Source: Uloborus plumipes
Taxonomy: Eukaryota > Arthropoda > Arachnida > Araneae > Uloboridae
Direction: 5' to 3'
Assembly: GCA_038373865.1 (NCBI GenBank)
Contig: JAXGGA010004737.1
Coordinates: forward strand, 1 to 64,000
DNA: 64,000 nucleotides
A program made the position numbers and the translations under genes. Positions 1 through 15,100 of the stretch are shown piece by piece; within the stretch, counting starts at the first letter, position 1; the number at the start of each line of letters is the position of its first letter. The notes below the pieces were generated by a model, which saw only the letters and a program-made list of their open reading frames with translations, ran no database searches and was not told the DNA's origin.

Positions 1-15
1 GCTTTATTTTTTCAG

Positions 16-151
16 ATTATCAGAAGTTAGAGCTTTGAAACAAAAGTTGTCTCGCCAATTGCGAGATAAAGAAGAAGAACTTGAAAATGCATTACAAAAG
101 ATAGATGCATTTCGCCAAGACATGAGAAAAGCTGATAAGCTTAGGAGAGAG
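16..151 (+). CDS. gek: MRCK exon: coiled coil, first in window
   Basis: Acceptor ttttttcag precedes the exon and donor gtaagt follows it. It starts with one leftover base, then 45 codons rich in E, K, L and R ([27 protein letters not shown]) with heptad spacing. It ends in phase 0. Confidence 0.88.
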
Positions 152-3100
152 GTAAGTCGTTTTGCAAGAATTTTTTAAACCTCTATTTTCGTACTTGGAT
201 CCTTTTAATATCAAACTTACTACAGAGGTGATTTTGTTCCGGTATTTTGCCGGAATTCCAGTATTTTCATGATCGATTCCGGTATTTTCATGTTCGAAAA
301 TACCGAAAATAAAATATTTTGAATTGTGCATATTCCCACCTCCGGTATTTTTTTGCTTTTTCAAATTTTCGGTGATTATACCAATAACTATTAATAATAT
401 TCATCGAACAGAAACGTTAAGATGCCGTTCTAATTGTTTTTTTAACTTTAATAAATTATTCTATTTGCCTCTTTTTTGATTTAGATGCCTTCATTTTGAA
501 AAATGCAATTGATTTGCATCCGATATAGGAATCGAATTCTTCTCATTTTTGATGCTTATTAAGACAAATAAATAAATGATGCTTATTAGACAAATAAATG
601 AAATATATTTTTATTTATATTAAAAAATCACAAATTCCAAATTTTCGAGCGAAATTCTGTGTTCTTTATGAAAATCAAAAAGTTAAGATTTGAAGCTCTG
701 ATTTAATTTTCTTTTTGCTTCAATTATATGAACAGTAAAAGTAATATATTTATCATAGAGCTTTTGATTGTAAATCTGTAGCAAGTTTATTTGAATTCTT
801 TTATATGCCATTTTCATACTTTTAACTCCCCCTCCCCCATACACCCATTTTCTCTTTAAAACTTTCAGGTATTTTTTCACAAACTCACTATCACCCCTGT
901 TACTAACTTCCAAATTTCTCCGGTCTTACTACAGACTACGAGAAATAACAAATTCCAATGAAAATGATATTTTTATGTATCATTTCTCAAAAATATTGAT
1001 GCAAAACTTGAGGTTTGATCAGTGCAAGGTTCGTACTTCCTTAAAAAACCCTTAAGAAACCCTTAATTTTATCAAGCAAAATTAAGGTCCCTAAAAAACC
1101 CTTAAAAAGTCCTTAATTTTGGAAAAATTTCCTTAATTTTTAAAAAACTTAGTTATTTTTTCTTTCTTATTCACCATGAATTCAAAGCTGGAGTGCAAAC
1201 CAGCCAACTTGTACGTTTTTTTGCATTATTGTACGATCGTACGGTAAAGGTGTAAAATCGTACGTTTTCTACATATTATTCATCTATGCCAGCATTTTTT
1301 TTTTCCACATAACTAAATTTCAGCTACTCGGCTTCTTTAAAATCCATCGATACATGTGTTGAAACGCGAGGGAGAGCCTAAACGTCGTCATATTTCAGCA
1401 CTGAGCGCGTACTTCGATGAAAATGGTTCATGTGATTGAGACTGCAATCCTTTTGCATCGTGCCAATACTTTAACATTTGAGAAAATTTTAGGTTGCATC
1501 AATAAATGCTACCTTAGGTTATCACATTTAATTATTTATTTTAATAATTTTTTAACCCCCCCCCCTCCCATTTTACATGTTACATTTTACCCGCAATTCT
1601 GGTAAAATCGCTTCGTTTGTTTGACATTTCAATCCTTTAACATCTTGTCAGTGTTTTAATATTTTTGATGGTTGGAAGTTATTGACATATTTCTATCTTA
1701 AATGAACTTATTGCATCATTCTTTAATTTTTATAATTAATAAATAAATTCATTTAAAAAAGAATGATTTATAGTCAACGAAAAATTGCTTCCTGTGTTTA
1801 GATTTTAGTCCGTTCTCAACTTGAAAGTATTTCAATATTTTTGACAGCTGGAAGTTATTTTGACATGGCTAGTGAAGCCTACTTTTACTTCATTTTTTTT
1901 ATTATTCATGTTTTTTTTTCTTCCCAGCATGCTGATATTCAGAACATACTTCACCGAAAATTGTGTAACTGAAATGAATTTATTCATTTGAAAATCTAAG
2001 GAAAAGTTAAAATGGTAATTAAAATGAAAGAAAACTACTGAAAGTGACAGTGATATAATTACAATACCTTATTTAATATCTAATTTTAATCAAAGAATAG
2101 GTTATTGCCTTAGTACAGTTTCGTAGGGGAAATTGTAAGATTTTCTAAGAAGACATGTTGGCAGGTATGGGAGTGTTATCCAAGGTTTCTTTTTGCCCGT
2201 CATACCCATGCGATACTACTCTGCTCTGTTATACATCTCAGTAACTTCAACAGACGCCCAACAACTGACCTCTACTGATTTCTCTGTTAATGCCTATGTG
2301 ATCGAGGAAGAGACACATGTGTGTTGTGGAGATATTTGCATTTTGAAAATAGCAAGAAGTAGAGGAATAAGTGCATTAGAAATAGACGTTGAAAACTTAA
2401 AAATTTCTGCTAATAATCTCTGTGATGAAGGGGGAAAATAACAGATGTTCAGAAATTTATTTAAGCAAATGCAATTAGAAAAATTGTCCATGAGAAGGAG
2501 ACTGACCTAAATAATATTGTTCAAAAAATTGAACACAAAATAAGTTTAAAAAGTTGAACCATTGTTGCATTATTTTTAGAGTGGTTTATAGCAAAATTGT
2601 GTTCCTAAAGCTATTTAAATATTTTCCTATGAGTCCTTAAAAAAATTTGGGAGCCCTTAAAAAGTCCTTAATTTTCATTTTTAAAAATAAGTATGAACCC
2701 TGATTGAAACCAGATGCATCCATGTCATAAGAATTGCACTTTAAAGTAGAAAACATCAATTGAAAATACTGTTACAAACATAAATTACTGAGATATTCAT
2801 TTTGTTGTTTGTCTCATTTGCCATTTTAAACAAATTGTCCTCTGAGTAAAAAATATTCATCTTTGAATTTCAAGCTTTCTGGTACACAGTGCAGGCATTT
2901 TCCTGTTGAGTAATTCTAATGGATTAATTAAATAGTTTATCAATATTTGTTTGTGTACATTAATTAATCGCAAGACAGTGATAAAATTTGTTTCAAATGA
3001 TCTATTTACAAGTGATGAGTTGATATCTGTCTGGTAGTGTTTCAAGTGAATCTTATCTTATTTGAATTTTAGTGAGTTATACTATGCTATTGTGTACTTT

Positions 3101-6100
3101 GATAAGAGTTCTCATTATTATTTTTAGTTAGTACAGTCGGACCTCCATATATGGAAGTAGCAATTTGCCGAATAAAATTCGATAGATAGAAATTTCGATA
3201 TTTTTCAACGAGTTTAATATTGCTGTAACTAAAACATTTTAAATTAAAAGCTAATTTTAATACAAAACTCCATTTCTAATTTATCAGCAAATAACATTAT
3301 AAGAAAGTTAATAATTAAAAAAAAAGGAGTTAATAAAAACAATTCGGGGTTTATTACTTTAAAATAAGCGATAATTCAAACATTGGCTACATGATCTCAG
3401 TTACATTTTTTAAATGGGTAGAAATAACTGAAATTAGTGCTGAATAGCCAGTTCTGTGACACACTCACCAAAGAAATATTAGCGTTTATTCTATCCACTA
3501 AAAGCTTCATCGGGAACAATTTCTGTAAACCGAAGTGCAGGCAGTAATGTTTTAAGCACCTCTAGCAATTCATTTTTTGATGGATTCAAATTTTTAGCTT
3601 TTCACTGAAGCTTAGCATATTTAAGAATGAAGACCAACTATCAGGAAAAAAAAAGGATTGAAATTGGTTTCACTGGACAAATGGCAACATAAAATTGAAA
3701 ATGACTTTCTTGTTTTTTTCTAAAATTCATAAAGTTCTTCATTTGTTTCTCCACTATTAACCTTAATAACTGACTTGTGGGGTTCCTAGTGACAATCGCT
3801 GATCGTACTTTTACTCTTGACTATAATATGTGTGAAGCAAGAGGTGTGAAATCGAATAAAATATCCAGTTATGTCCAAAAACAATTTCAATATTTAGAGA
3901 TTTTTTTCGACCTACAGAAAGTTTTTCTATACAATGAACATGAAGATTCGCTAAAGCTTTGAAGAACTCGAATTAGAATCTTGATCTTAAATTTAGTTTT
4001 GGACACTGTCAAACAGTTTTCGACACACCCCTGCTGTTTTATTCTGACACAGTTAAAATTTTCTTGTTAGAATTGATTAGCAATGCATGTTGAAATCATC
4101 AATGTTCTATGAGTGGGGTTTACTCTTCTGTGTTTCCTTAAAAGGAACAAGGCATATTTTCTAAATTAAAAAATATATAAGTATAAGTAATCTATATTTG
4201 TTTTCTTTTCTATTGACTATTTCTTTTCCTTTTTGTTTGCGGGCCGGCTTAATTAAAAACGTGGGCCACGTTCGGCCTGCAGGATTCGGGTTACCAAAGC
4301 AAGTTTTAAGATCTAAAGTTGAATTGAGAAAAATTTTTATTTAACTGTGACTGTGGTATTGAAAAGATTTTTTTAAATAAATAGTTGGAAATTCAACTTG
4401 AAGACAGCAAAACAGATCTGATGAAAGAGCAAAGGCTGAGAGAACGTATGGAAGAAAATGTGCGACGTTTAGAAACAGAAATTGAAGCCATGAAACGTCG
4501 ACATGTTGGACGAGCATTTTCCCCGGATCAAAATGAAAGTAGTCAGGAAATGAATAGGTATGTATATGCATGTTTTTTAATCACAGACACACATCTGCTT
4601 TTTCTGCTATTTGGTGGAATTCTGCAAATTTCAAACTTCAGATTTGCAAAGTTTCATTTTCTAAAAGTTTTCAGAATAAATGTGCAAGAATTTAATAAAA
4701 GAAAAAAAAAAAAAGACCTTGTTTCTTGTTCCTCATGCCTTTTCTATCCATTGTTTAGGAAATAAGTTGTATCGAATATCAATATCAGATACTTAGGGGT
4801 TGCTTCTTAATTTCAGAAATATTGTCAAGTAACATCAACCTACTTTTCCACTTGCAAACCAGAAAATACTTCTCTTAATCTTTCTGCTTCCTATAAAACA
4901 ATCAGATTTTTTTTCGTTTTGTTTTCAAGGATTTTTTAAGTTTTGTTTAACCAAATAAGTTAAATTTCTATTTATTTTCAGAGAAAATTTAAATATATTG
5001 ATAGATGTGCTGTATGTTCTATAAAAATGCTAGTAAATTATTTAAATAACCAGTAATAAAAATAAGCTTAGAGGAAACAGTTCCTAATTACAGGGTGTCC
5101 GCGCACCTGGAAAGTCATGGGAAGTCAGGGAAAGTCATGGATTTCATATATGATCGAAATTGGTCATGGAAAGTCATGGATTTCAGCGAAAATTGTCCAA
5201 AAGTCATGGAAACTAACTATTTATCATGGATTTTAGCGCTCAGGACCGGTTATTTCTCCCAATCTCGGAAGAACGAAAATACGTCTGTCGTCAATCGCAT
5301 GGCCTTGCAAAATCCTTGAAAAGTCCTTGAAAATTGTATGAAGTCCTTGAAAATTTTGAAATGTCCTTGAAAACTTCAAAAGTATTATTTTTCGTACAAA
5401 ATGCGCCGAAAAATCGGCGATCTTCGAACGTTCACGATCAGTGCTCGTGCAAAAAATTTTGTCCACTGAAAAATCGGCAACCGTCGGGATTTCGAAATCG
5501 GGAGCCGTTTTTAAGACGAAAATTAAAAAGAAAAAAAACATACCCCAAGAAGTTTTATTGCGCCGCATAATCGCCAATCGTCGAAAGTTCGCTGTTAGGC
5601 GCCGCTTTTTTGTTTTCCTTTACTTTTAAAACAATTTAGAAATACAATAATCAGGATTGGATAATAACACAACAGAATATCTTTTTAGTTAAATATGAGC
5701 TTTTCTGAAAATTACTTTTTTACTGGGACTTGGTTTTTTTCTTTCAAAAATATTTAGATTTGTCTGGTGGATTAAAATTATTTTTCATAGCCGAAAAAAA
5801 AAGAATATTTTCTTACTCTATATTGATATTAATGCTCTATTTTGATGTCAGCGTCAAATGAAATAGTTGAAATCGGAAGTCATGGAAAATTGTTCGCAAA
5901 AGTCATGGAAAGTCAGGGAAAGTCATGGATTTGAAAAGTCCAGGTTGAGCAGATACCCTGTAATTAGTAATCTGGTGATTAAAAGCTGATATTTTTTTAA
6001 AAACGTGTTTATTTTCTTAGAATTGAAAAACAAGTATAATAAAAACATTTTGTGGAATTCTGCAATTTTCAGATTTGAGGATTGTGTCCTGAGAAAGTTT

Positions 6101-9100
6101 TAGCTTTTTATACTTTTGAGCAATCACATGTATGCATAGATATCAAAACAGAATTGAATCTATTTATCTATTATTTTCCTATTATTTTACTCAAATCAGT
6201 CTTATGATTCCTGCTGGTTTCATAATCTTTTAATTTTGTTTTACAGTACCTTTATTGTAATCATATATTTCAAACTCTGCTTAATTTTAATAAAATGGAC
6301 CTTTTTATAATTTAGGTTAAAAACTGAATTGGAAAATTTAACTACTCAGCATAAAGAGACCCTTACTCAGCTACAATGTAGGCATAGTGCTGAGATAAAT
6401 GCATTGATGGAGCAGTTACATGAAGCAGAAAATTTCAAATTCAAAGCAGAAAAGGAGGTTTGTATTATTTTATTATTGTTAGAAAGACACTAAAAAAGTG
6501 TTTATCACTTTAATTGTGGTTATTTTCTAGGTTGCATTTTTCAAGGATAAAGTGGAGCAGGTTAGATCTGAAAGGTGCGTTTTATATCTATTTGATATTA
6601 CACTTAATGTTTTCATAAATGATAACAAATAGTTTTTAACTGCAAAATTTTTAAAAGGATAAAGTTGCTAGTATTTTGTTATTATAAAAACTTCAGTTGT
6701 ATGATAAATGAGCGGCTGGGTTTGGGCTAAGCTGCCTTTACTGGCTAATAAATTATCTTATTAATTTCTCCCCTGTGTTTATATATGTAATTGCTAATGT
6801 TTCTTTTCTTTTTAATAGTACAATGGAACACCAGGAACTTCTCAAAGAATTAAAAAGGGTTCATGAGCGGGAGAAGGCTATGTTACAAGATGAGCTCAAA
6901 AGAATGGCGTTTGATCTTGAAAAAGTATTAATTGCTTTTTACTATTTGGTTTAATAAATTTGTTAAATGTTTGTTACAGCTACATTCCTCGTTCGCTCAT
7001 TTTACTTGAATTCAAATTAAAAAAAAAATAAAATAAAATAAAGTGGAATGTGCTAAGAGAAAAGTAATGGGAGGAAATGCAAAATCTATAAGCATTGAAC
7101 CATCAAAGTTTGAACTACGTTAACACTGATTATCATGTATTATCACAAAGAATTTAAACTTCATTGTATGTTAATTATTCTAGTTATTTACTGCTGTTAA
7201 ATCTATCAATGCTAAAGGGGGGGGGGGTAAAAATGGGCTCTCCTTTTCCCAGTTTTTGAAGATTTTTTCAATATTGAGTATTTGAAAGGGGCTAATTTAT
7301 ATAATAATAATAATAAAACTATGAAATAACTTAACAGATTTTTCATCTCAAGCATTTTTGTGTTAACACCAAATGAGGTAGTAGTGTGTTATACAGTTTC
7401 ATGCAAATCTTTTACTGCAGAATTTTTTTAGCACGGAAAACAATAGTCTTCTTAGTTGTGTTTTGTTATTTTATCTGTTTTATTTGTTAAGATTTACACT
7501 AACTTTTGATTATTCATAGAATTTACCTGCGTGGCTATTGCAGTTGATCCAAATTCATGGACTTAAAAATGCAGAATATCAACACAAATATGTATTTTAC
7601 CACACACACACACTGCACTGAACATATTTCTTAAGGGATATTCAAATATATTAATAGAATTTACTGTTTATAAATTTAGATTCACGTCTTTGGAAAATTA
7701 GTCAAAAGTTTCTGCTTTTCTGAATTGAAACACTTCCATTTTATTTGGCTTGAAGTTTTTAGCACTTTTATCTTGTAGTAATCCTTTCTCCTTTTATAAA
7801 TACTGTATAATTTGCATACTTAACATTGAAGAACTTATCTGTGATTTAAAATAAATGTTTAATGGAGTTGAAGTATTTGAAAACTCATTTGTGAAAAATC
7901 ACTTCTCTCCCTCTTTATTTTCAGTATCAAAAAAATGAATTTGATTTGGTTTACATTATGTTTTAACTTTATTTGATTTTCTGTAAATAAAAATTAATCA
8001 AGTGTAGTGAAAAAATATAGTATGAAGTTGTGATGCCATGAACTACAGTAACAAGTAATTTTTACTTTAACATAGATTAAGAAAAAAAAAAAAAAAACGC
8101 TGGCTATTCGAACTTTCTAAGCAATGCAATAGCTCTTTTTCATCAATGCAAATGGAGTAATCAGCATCAGCATCTAAAAAAATGACTTGTAGAATATAAA
8201 AGATTATAGGTTACTTCTTTGTGTTCAAATGTTATTTCTTTCATTGCTACTTTACTGTATTTTTTGGTTTCTAAATCCTTGATTTTTATGTTTTGTAGTA
8301 TATGAAAGCTTTAAGCAAAGTTGAAGATGAAAAAAAGAGGTTGGAAAGTGATTTCTACCAAATTAGAGAAAAGAAGGAGTCAATCAATCAATGGGAAGCT
8401 CAAATTAGTGAAATAATTCAATGGTAATTTTTGAAAAATAATATTGTAAACCTTACATAAAAGGATATTTGGTCAAATAATATTGATAATGCATTTTTAC
8501 TGTAAAACTTCTCTTTAGGGATGGACCGGATATCCAGCCTATCCGGCTAGTTTTTTAGTTATCCGGTATCCCCGGATATCTGATCCGGCCAAGCCTCTCC
8601 GGATCGGATATCCGACAGATTTTTGTAAGATATCCGGCCAGTTATTCGGTGTTGTTTTGGGCGATATCCGGTATTGGTGTAGAGGTTATCCTGTATGATG
8701 AGAGGGTTTAATTGGAATATTTTTTTGTAAAATTTCCAGTTAAAATTTTTTTGTTTGATAAACCTTGTAGTTGGTGTTCAGCGAACTGACAGTCGATCCC
8801 GGCAATGGGAGATTCCTCATTTTTTCAGAAAAGAAATGTGCATCCAATCTCAATTTGTATATACTTTAACTTGCAGAGACATTGGAAACGTAGATTAAGG
8901 TTCATATCCGACCCCTCCTCTTCTATCGCGTATCTGCTACTGGAAAGTTGCCAATAATTTCTTCCTCTTAGCTTGACTTCGGTAAAACGCTGTGAAGTGA
9001 AACGTCGAATTACGAATGGTTCGGGCTATGTGCTTCAAGTTAGAGGCGCTGACGTGTCGAAAATCTTTACCCTGGAGTAGGAATGTGAAAAGCAGTATCT

Positions 9101-12100
9101 GCAGAAATGAGTTTTTGAGTTGTTTTGAAATCCATGCTAACAATACGGAAATGTTGGAATTTGAGGTTTTTTTCCGCGCTTTATTTAAATAAGAAACCAG
9201 ATAACGAAGCTTGTACAGTAAAGCCGAAGTGCTATCTGTGACAAATGTGCAAAAAAGAAAAAATGAAAAATCTGGTTTTTAACCTTTATCCAGGGACGTT
9301 ATTTCGAATTTTTCCAGGGGGGGGGGGGGCAAAGGGTGCATACACACAATGTAAAATTTACCAAAAAGTGGCATAAACCACGCCCACTTGTATGCCAATA
9401 CATTGATTTCCCAAAGTCAGGAGGGGAGCAATTGAGCTCCCCCCCCCCCCCCCAAATGACGGGCCTGCCTTTATCTATCCTCGCAGTGCTTTGCTTATTA
9501 ATTTAGGGAAAAAATATCTCCTTAAAATTTTAGGTGGGCGTGGGGGAGTGCACTGAACATTTTATGACCAGAGACCTCGAAAACCATAGTCTGTGAGACC
9601 AAGGCGGCCGCCAATGTAGGCAAGTTTTCATTTAAATTATGAAATGTAACTGTTGAAATGCTGTCTCTTATCTTCAATGTTTTCGAGGTATTTTGAAAAC
9701 GCATTATAGTCCGTCAACGATTTACGCGAGGGATGTGTTCCAGGACTAATCGCGTAAGTCGGAATTACGCGTTATAGAAAAATGTATGAGTAAGGATTTT
9801 TTATTAACATACCCAATTATTTTAAGCATTTGTAAACACCCCACACAGACTATTAAACCATTTCTTAACTATATACTCTCATTTCTTATATAGATAATTG
9901 TGAATAGATAATTCGTAGCTGTAAGATGTATAACAAATGAAGGGCCAGGGGTGAAAAAGATGAAAGTCACTTTTTCGTCAATTTTGAGATATTAGCGCTA
10001 TCTAGGGGCTATGAAGGACTAGTATCATCTGGTAGAACAACAAGGGGGGAAAAAAGACGAGAAGCGACCAAAATGTGCATGAAAACTCGGAAAACTACAC
10101 AAGGAGCTACGAGAAATTAAACTTAGTTCTTCGTTTTTCTCGAAATCGCTTTTTGGTCACTTTCATCTTTTTCCCCTTGGCCCTTCAAATATATAATTGA
10201 ATTTTTACTGTGTTTGAAAGAAAAACTGCTTTATTCAAAACAAAATACTTTAGTTGTTCCAATATATCAAGAATTTTTAGTTTTTCATTAATTGTCAGAA
10301 ACTTTCTCTTTTTCTTTCCAATCATTAGTACCTTTTAGATTTAAGCGCGGGCTTAGGAGACATTATCTCTCTTCAACGCTCATATGATAAATGGTTATTT
10401 CAATACGCTGAGTCAACGTGATGTTTAGACTCCCACGGTGTGGGAACTTCCGCTTTCAGTGCTGCTAAACGGATCAAAGTCTATCACGAAACTAATATCA
10501 AATCAATAACCTAGTCGATACTTACGCCCTGCATTTCCTTCCCGAAAATTTCGCATGACAGGAGAAGAATTCGTGTTTGAACATTTCGCTTCACAGAAAA
10601 AACTCGCGTTATATCCGTTTCGTGTAAGTCGGGTTGCGCTGTAGCCGAATTCCACTGTGTTTTAAATATAGAGAAAGGTTATTTATGAGTACTGTGAAAG
10701 TACTTATTTTCGCAAGCTCGTTGTAGTCCGAAAATTAAAGCCTCGCTAAATATTTCATAACCAATTTTCGATTCTGTTTAGATAAAATTCATAAAATCAC
10801 AGATAGCTTCATTTTCTCAAAAATCACGCCTCGGAAAATAAGCACTTTTACAGGATTTATTTTTTCCTTGTTTTAGAATGGTTTGGTTGCGCAATTGCAA
10901 TTTGAAAATAGTGTTCATTTTTGCATTTGCGACTTTTAAAAATTTATTACCCCTTCACTCTTTTCAATGACTATCGAAATTGCTATGTGTGTGGGGGGGG
11001 GGGGTAGATATTTAGTATTTTCACTGGAAGGATTCACTGGATAGTCCATTGAAAAGGCAGGGTGCACTTGCTCAGCATTTAACCATATCTTGTAGAACAC
11101 GAGGAAACTAGTAAAACACAAGACACTGACACAGCGCAGCTGCTAGGAATGATGAAAGACATAGAAAGTTTGGTTTCACATCATTATTATTTTATAAGGG
11201 AGTAATATCCCATGTTCTATCTTGACTGAAAGCTGTTGCGAGGTCGGATAGGGGGGGGGGATTGCTACCGGTTCAAATTTATAGTTTAACCAAATTTTAA
11301 TGTTGTAGGTGCTATGGGGTGTATACAGCCACAGAGTCGAGCTTTCTTTTAACTCATAGATACATGTACGGATATTCATTTTTTAAAAAAATGACCAACA
11401 TTGTAACTGCATAAAGGGGAATTCCGCAAAGGATGTCATGGTTTGAGGGAGAGAGAAATTTATGAAATTGAGACTGTTTATGACAAGGGGGAGGAAGGGG
11501 GTAAGAAAAAAGTCACTTCACGCACTTTTAATAACAATATACTTCTACAAACAGCGTGACTTGTGACAAGAGATGTTTTTAAATAAGGAAAAATTAAATG
11601 TACAAAACGAAAAACATTTTTGCGTAGCAACTGCACTTGATCCCCGGTTCAAATCTTTCTTTTTAAATGACATAACAAAAGCTAAAACTTGGATTCTAAA
11701 AGACATTTTTCTCGAAAAGAAGTTAAAGTGAAGCTGAGGCAAAAAAACAAAAACAAATTCTTGATTAAAAAAAAGTTTTAAAGATGAAGTTCATGAAGAC
11801 GTATGGAACTGTTACAGTGAATTCGTAAAAAAACAAAAAGTTGCTTCGCAGGAAAACATAGGTATAGAAGGCGAATCTACTGAAAACTCTCAGAGCGAAT
11901 TTGGAGGTCAAGAGTTTTTAAAGTATTTTAGTCTCCCCCCTATTAAAAGAAATGAAAATTCCATTACTTGGTGGAAACATCATGCAGGAGAGTTTCCACG
12001 AGCGAAGCCTCTTGTTTTGAGGTACTTAAGTGTTCTGCCAAGATCCGCAAACTCTGAATATTTATTTAGTCGAGCTAAGAGAATTTATACTGACCACAGA

Positions 12101-15100
12101 AACCGTCTAGCACGGAATAATGCCGAAAAACTTCTTTTTTGTAATGAAAAATTTAAATATTGTCCGCCGCTGATAAATTAAGCTGATGCGTAAATTAAGG
12201 TCAATCCTAACGGCGTAAGCTCATTGGGAATTTTGGAATCCCGAGTGAAGTTAGTAATCTTCGCTTTTCCGAGGAAAATTATTTTAGCTAAGAATTTCAA
12301 CTGAGCTTCAGCATTAGGTTAAAGTAGACGATGATTATAGCAGTTAGGACTAATAGCTATAAATTATTGCTTAATTTTCTTTTTTCTAATTTTCTAAGAT
12401 TTTAATCTGCATCTTTAAAGAAGGTGTATCTTTGTTTTTTCTTGAGTTAAAGAAAAAAAATATAAGTTGATTATTCAAATTTAAGTTTATAAATTCATTT
12501 TTAAAGGAGTGAACATATTTAGCATAATTTTCATGATGTATAAGATGTTAAATTGCATCTTTTAAGAATTTGTATCTTTATTTATAGAATTTTTAAGTTT
12601 ATTTGTACATGTTATGCAGAGCTCTGAATAATATATTTAAGATGATAATTTGCATCTTTTAAAAATGTGTATCTTTATATTCTGGAATTGAAGGAAAGCA
12701 TTTAAGTTGATTATTTGAGGAATAAGTTAATTTGATTTTAAAAAAGTGAACGTTTTGAGAATGACTCTTAATAATATATTTAAAATGCTAATCTGCATTT
12801 TTAGAATGCGTATCTAAATTTTTGCAATTGATATAAAATTTCAAATTGATTATTATGTATAAATTTATTGATTTGTTTTTAAAAGGGAAGTGAATGTTTA
12901 GCATAACTCTCTAAAATATATTTCAGATGATAATTTACATCTTTTTAGAGAATGTATACCTTTTTTTGAGTGACATATTAAATTTCAAGTTGATTATTTA
13001 AGTAAAAGTTTATGGCCCAAAGTGGTCCTGTGTTAATATTTTCATTTTTTAATTGTATGTAGAAAACTTTTACAATTGTATTATTATTAATAAAAAAACT
13101 TTCAAAATAAAATTGTATTTTTTGTGTTTGCAAAATTGGAAACAACAAAATGTATTACTTTACTAGCTGCGTTGCAAGGGCAATTTATATTTGAATGTAC
13201 TTAATATATTTGAAAGAAATGATGTAAATAAGTGAAAATGCAATGTAACTGTAATGCCGGATATCCGGTATCCGGTAGGTGGATACCAGCCAGATATCCG
13301 GTATCAGGCAAAATCACTATCCGGTCCATCCCTACTTCTCTGTAAGTTGCACCTATTGAGACATAATTGTTGTCTTTTTTGAAAGGGTATATGGTTAGCG
13401 GAGTGACAGTGAAAGTGAATATAAAACTAGTGTTCTAATAAACTAGTCATTTAAAGTAATTTTTACACTTGTGAGGAGGGGGAACAAATTGTTGCGTATT
13501 TAAATATAAGTTATATTTTTTGAAAATACAAATAAATAGGTCTTAAAACAAAAGATTTAATTATAGCTTGTTTTTAGTCACTTTTGCTCATCACTCCTTC
13601 ATTAAAAATTTTAAGCTCTTTTGTATTGCTCCTGTTTCTTCTTCTCTTTTGTAATAGAGAAATCATATAGTAGGATCAATGATAGTAGGTTAGAGGACCA
13701 TGCAGAAGGACTTTCAGATTTCCTTCAAAATGAGTTCCTCACCTAATTAAAAATAGCAAAAGTAATTGAAAAGTTTGTATCTGAGCTATAGATGAGCGGC
13801 AATAGAAAGAAAAGTAACAGAAGCAAGTTCAGAATATTTTTACTCAAGTATTTGATCATTTCTTGTCTAAGAGTAATTACTTCTTGGTGATGTATTTTTA
13901 ATGTATTTGCAGGGTTAGTGATGAAAAAGATGCTCGAGGATATCTTCAAGCATTAGCCTCGAAAATGACTGAAGAACTGGATGCATTAAAAATGACTGGT
14001 GTGCCTCCTACCTCTACTGTGGTATGATTGTATTCAGTTTTTATTACATTATTTTTATTTAAAAGTTCTTATTATATTAATGCCTGAACTTATATAAATA
14101 AACACGGTTTTAGGAAAAGAATTGGAAGAATCGTAGGTCTCAAAAACTAGATAAAATGGAATTACTAAATTTGCAGTCAAGTCTTCAAAGTGAAATTCAA
14201 GCTAAACAAGCTATAGGACAAGAATTGAGTAAAGTACGAGCTGAATTGGTTGCTGAACAGAAGTAAGAACATTAATCTATGTTTAGTTTAAATGCAACGT
14301 TGTGCCAATTTTTGGGGCCTATGAAATAGCTTATGAAAAGTTGTATCATTAAATGAATTGATTATTTCAGAAAATGGTAAGTCCAATTTTTGAAACTTTT
14401 CAGGAAGCAGTAAAAATTGTTAATTTTATTCAGAAATCAGTTAAATTCTACAAGAATTTTTATGACTGATCTAGCCAAAAGTAGGATCATTATTTCACCT
14501 TAAATTATGTTTCAGTTTGTTACTAAAATTAATTAAATTTTTTTCAAAAGAATTGGACTCATTCCGTTTCTGCAATCAATAACTGGAAAATCTAGTTTAG
14601 AGTTGGAAAAATGTAAATTAAGTAAAATAGACTTATTTTAAACTGATTTATGATTATTAAGAAATAATGTAACTAAGGTACAAAAGTAAAGGGCAAAAAG
14701 TTTATTATGAATGCAAGTTTTATCGGAAAGCTGCAAAAACCACACCCAATTATAAATAAAAGAATTAATTTTTCAGAGTCGGAGAGGAGTATTAGACCTT
14801 AATGCTTAGAGTCCTCCCTAAATGACGTACCTGCCTTTACCTAAGGTTCAACTTGTTTTTATTTCATTGCACCAAAAAGTCTTGTTTTTCTATGGCCATT
14901 CCAATTGTGCCTTACTATCTTCGATTCTCATTGAGAACAGAAAGTGCATGTTCCGGTCGTGTGAAACGGCACAAATACAGGACTTTTGGGCATAAGTTTC
15001 TGCACTAAACAAAAATAGTGAGCCCTAACAAAAAATGCTTTGCTGTACTGTACAGGGATTCACTTTTTTTTTTACATTAGTCGATTGGTCAGCATAAAAA

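Larger units (their letters stand above)
8516..13334 (+). mobile_element. hAT transposon, 4.8 kb, decayed
   Basis: Ends TAGGGATGGACCGGATA and, in reverse complement, TAGGGATGGACCGGATA. Flanks are CTTCTCTT (8508-8515) and CTTCTCTG (13335-13342), an 8 bp duplication with one mismatch, typical of hAT. Both ends are packed with GGATATCCGG-type subterminal repeats. It contains a hAT transposase C-terminal remnant on the + strand (11609-12181) and a nested hAT MITE (9291-9467). It lies in an MRCK intron in the sense direction. Confidence 0.93.

Noticed and set aside
2193..2441. 82-codon frame in the CCTTAA element as a gene
   Set aside because: No homology, and the element has no other coding sequence; may be a relic but cannot be supported as a gene.
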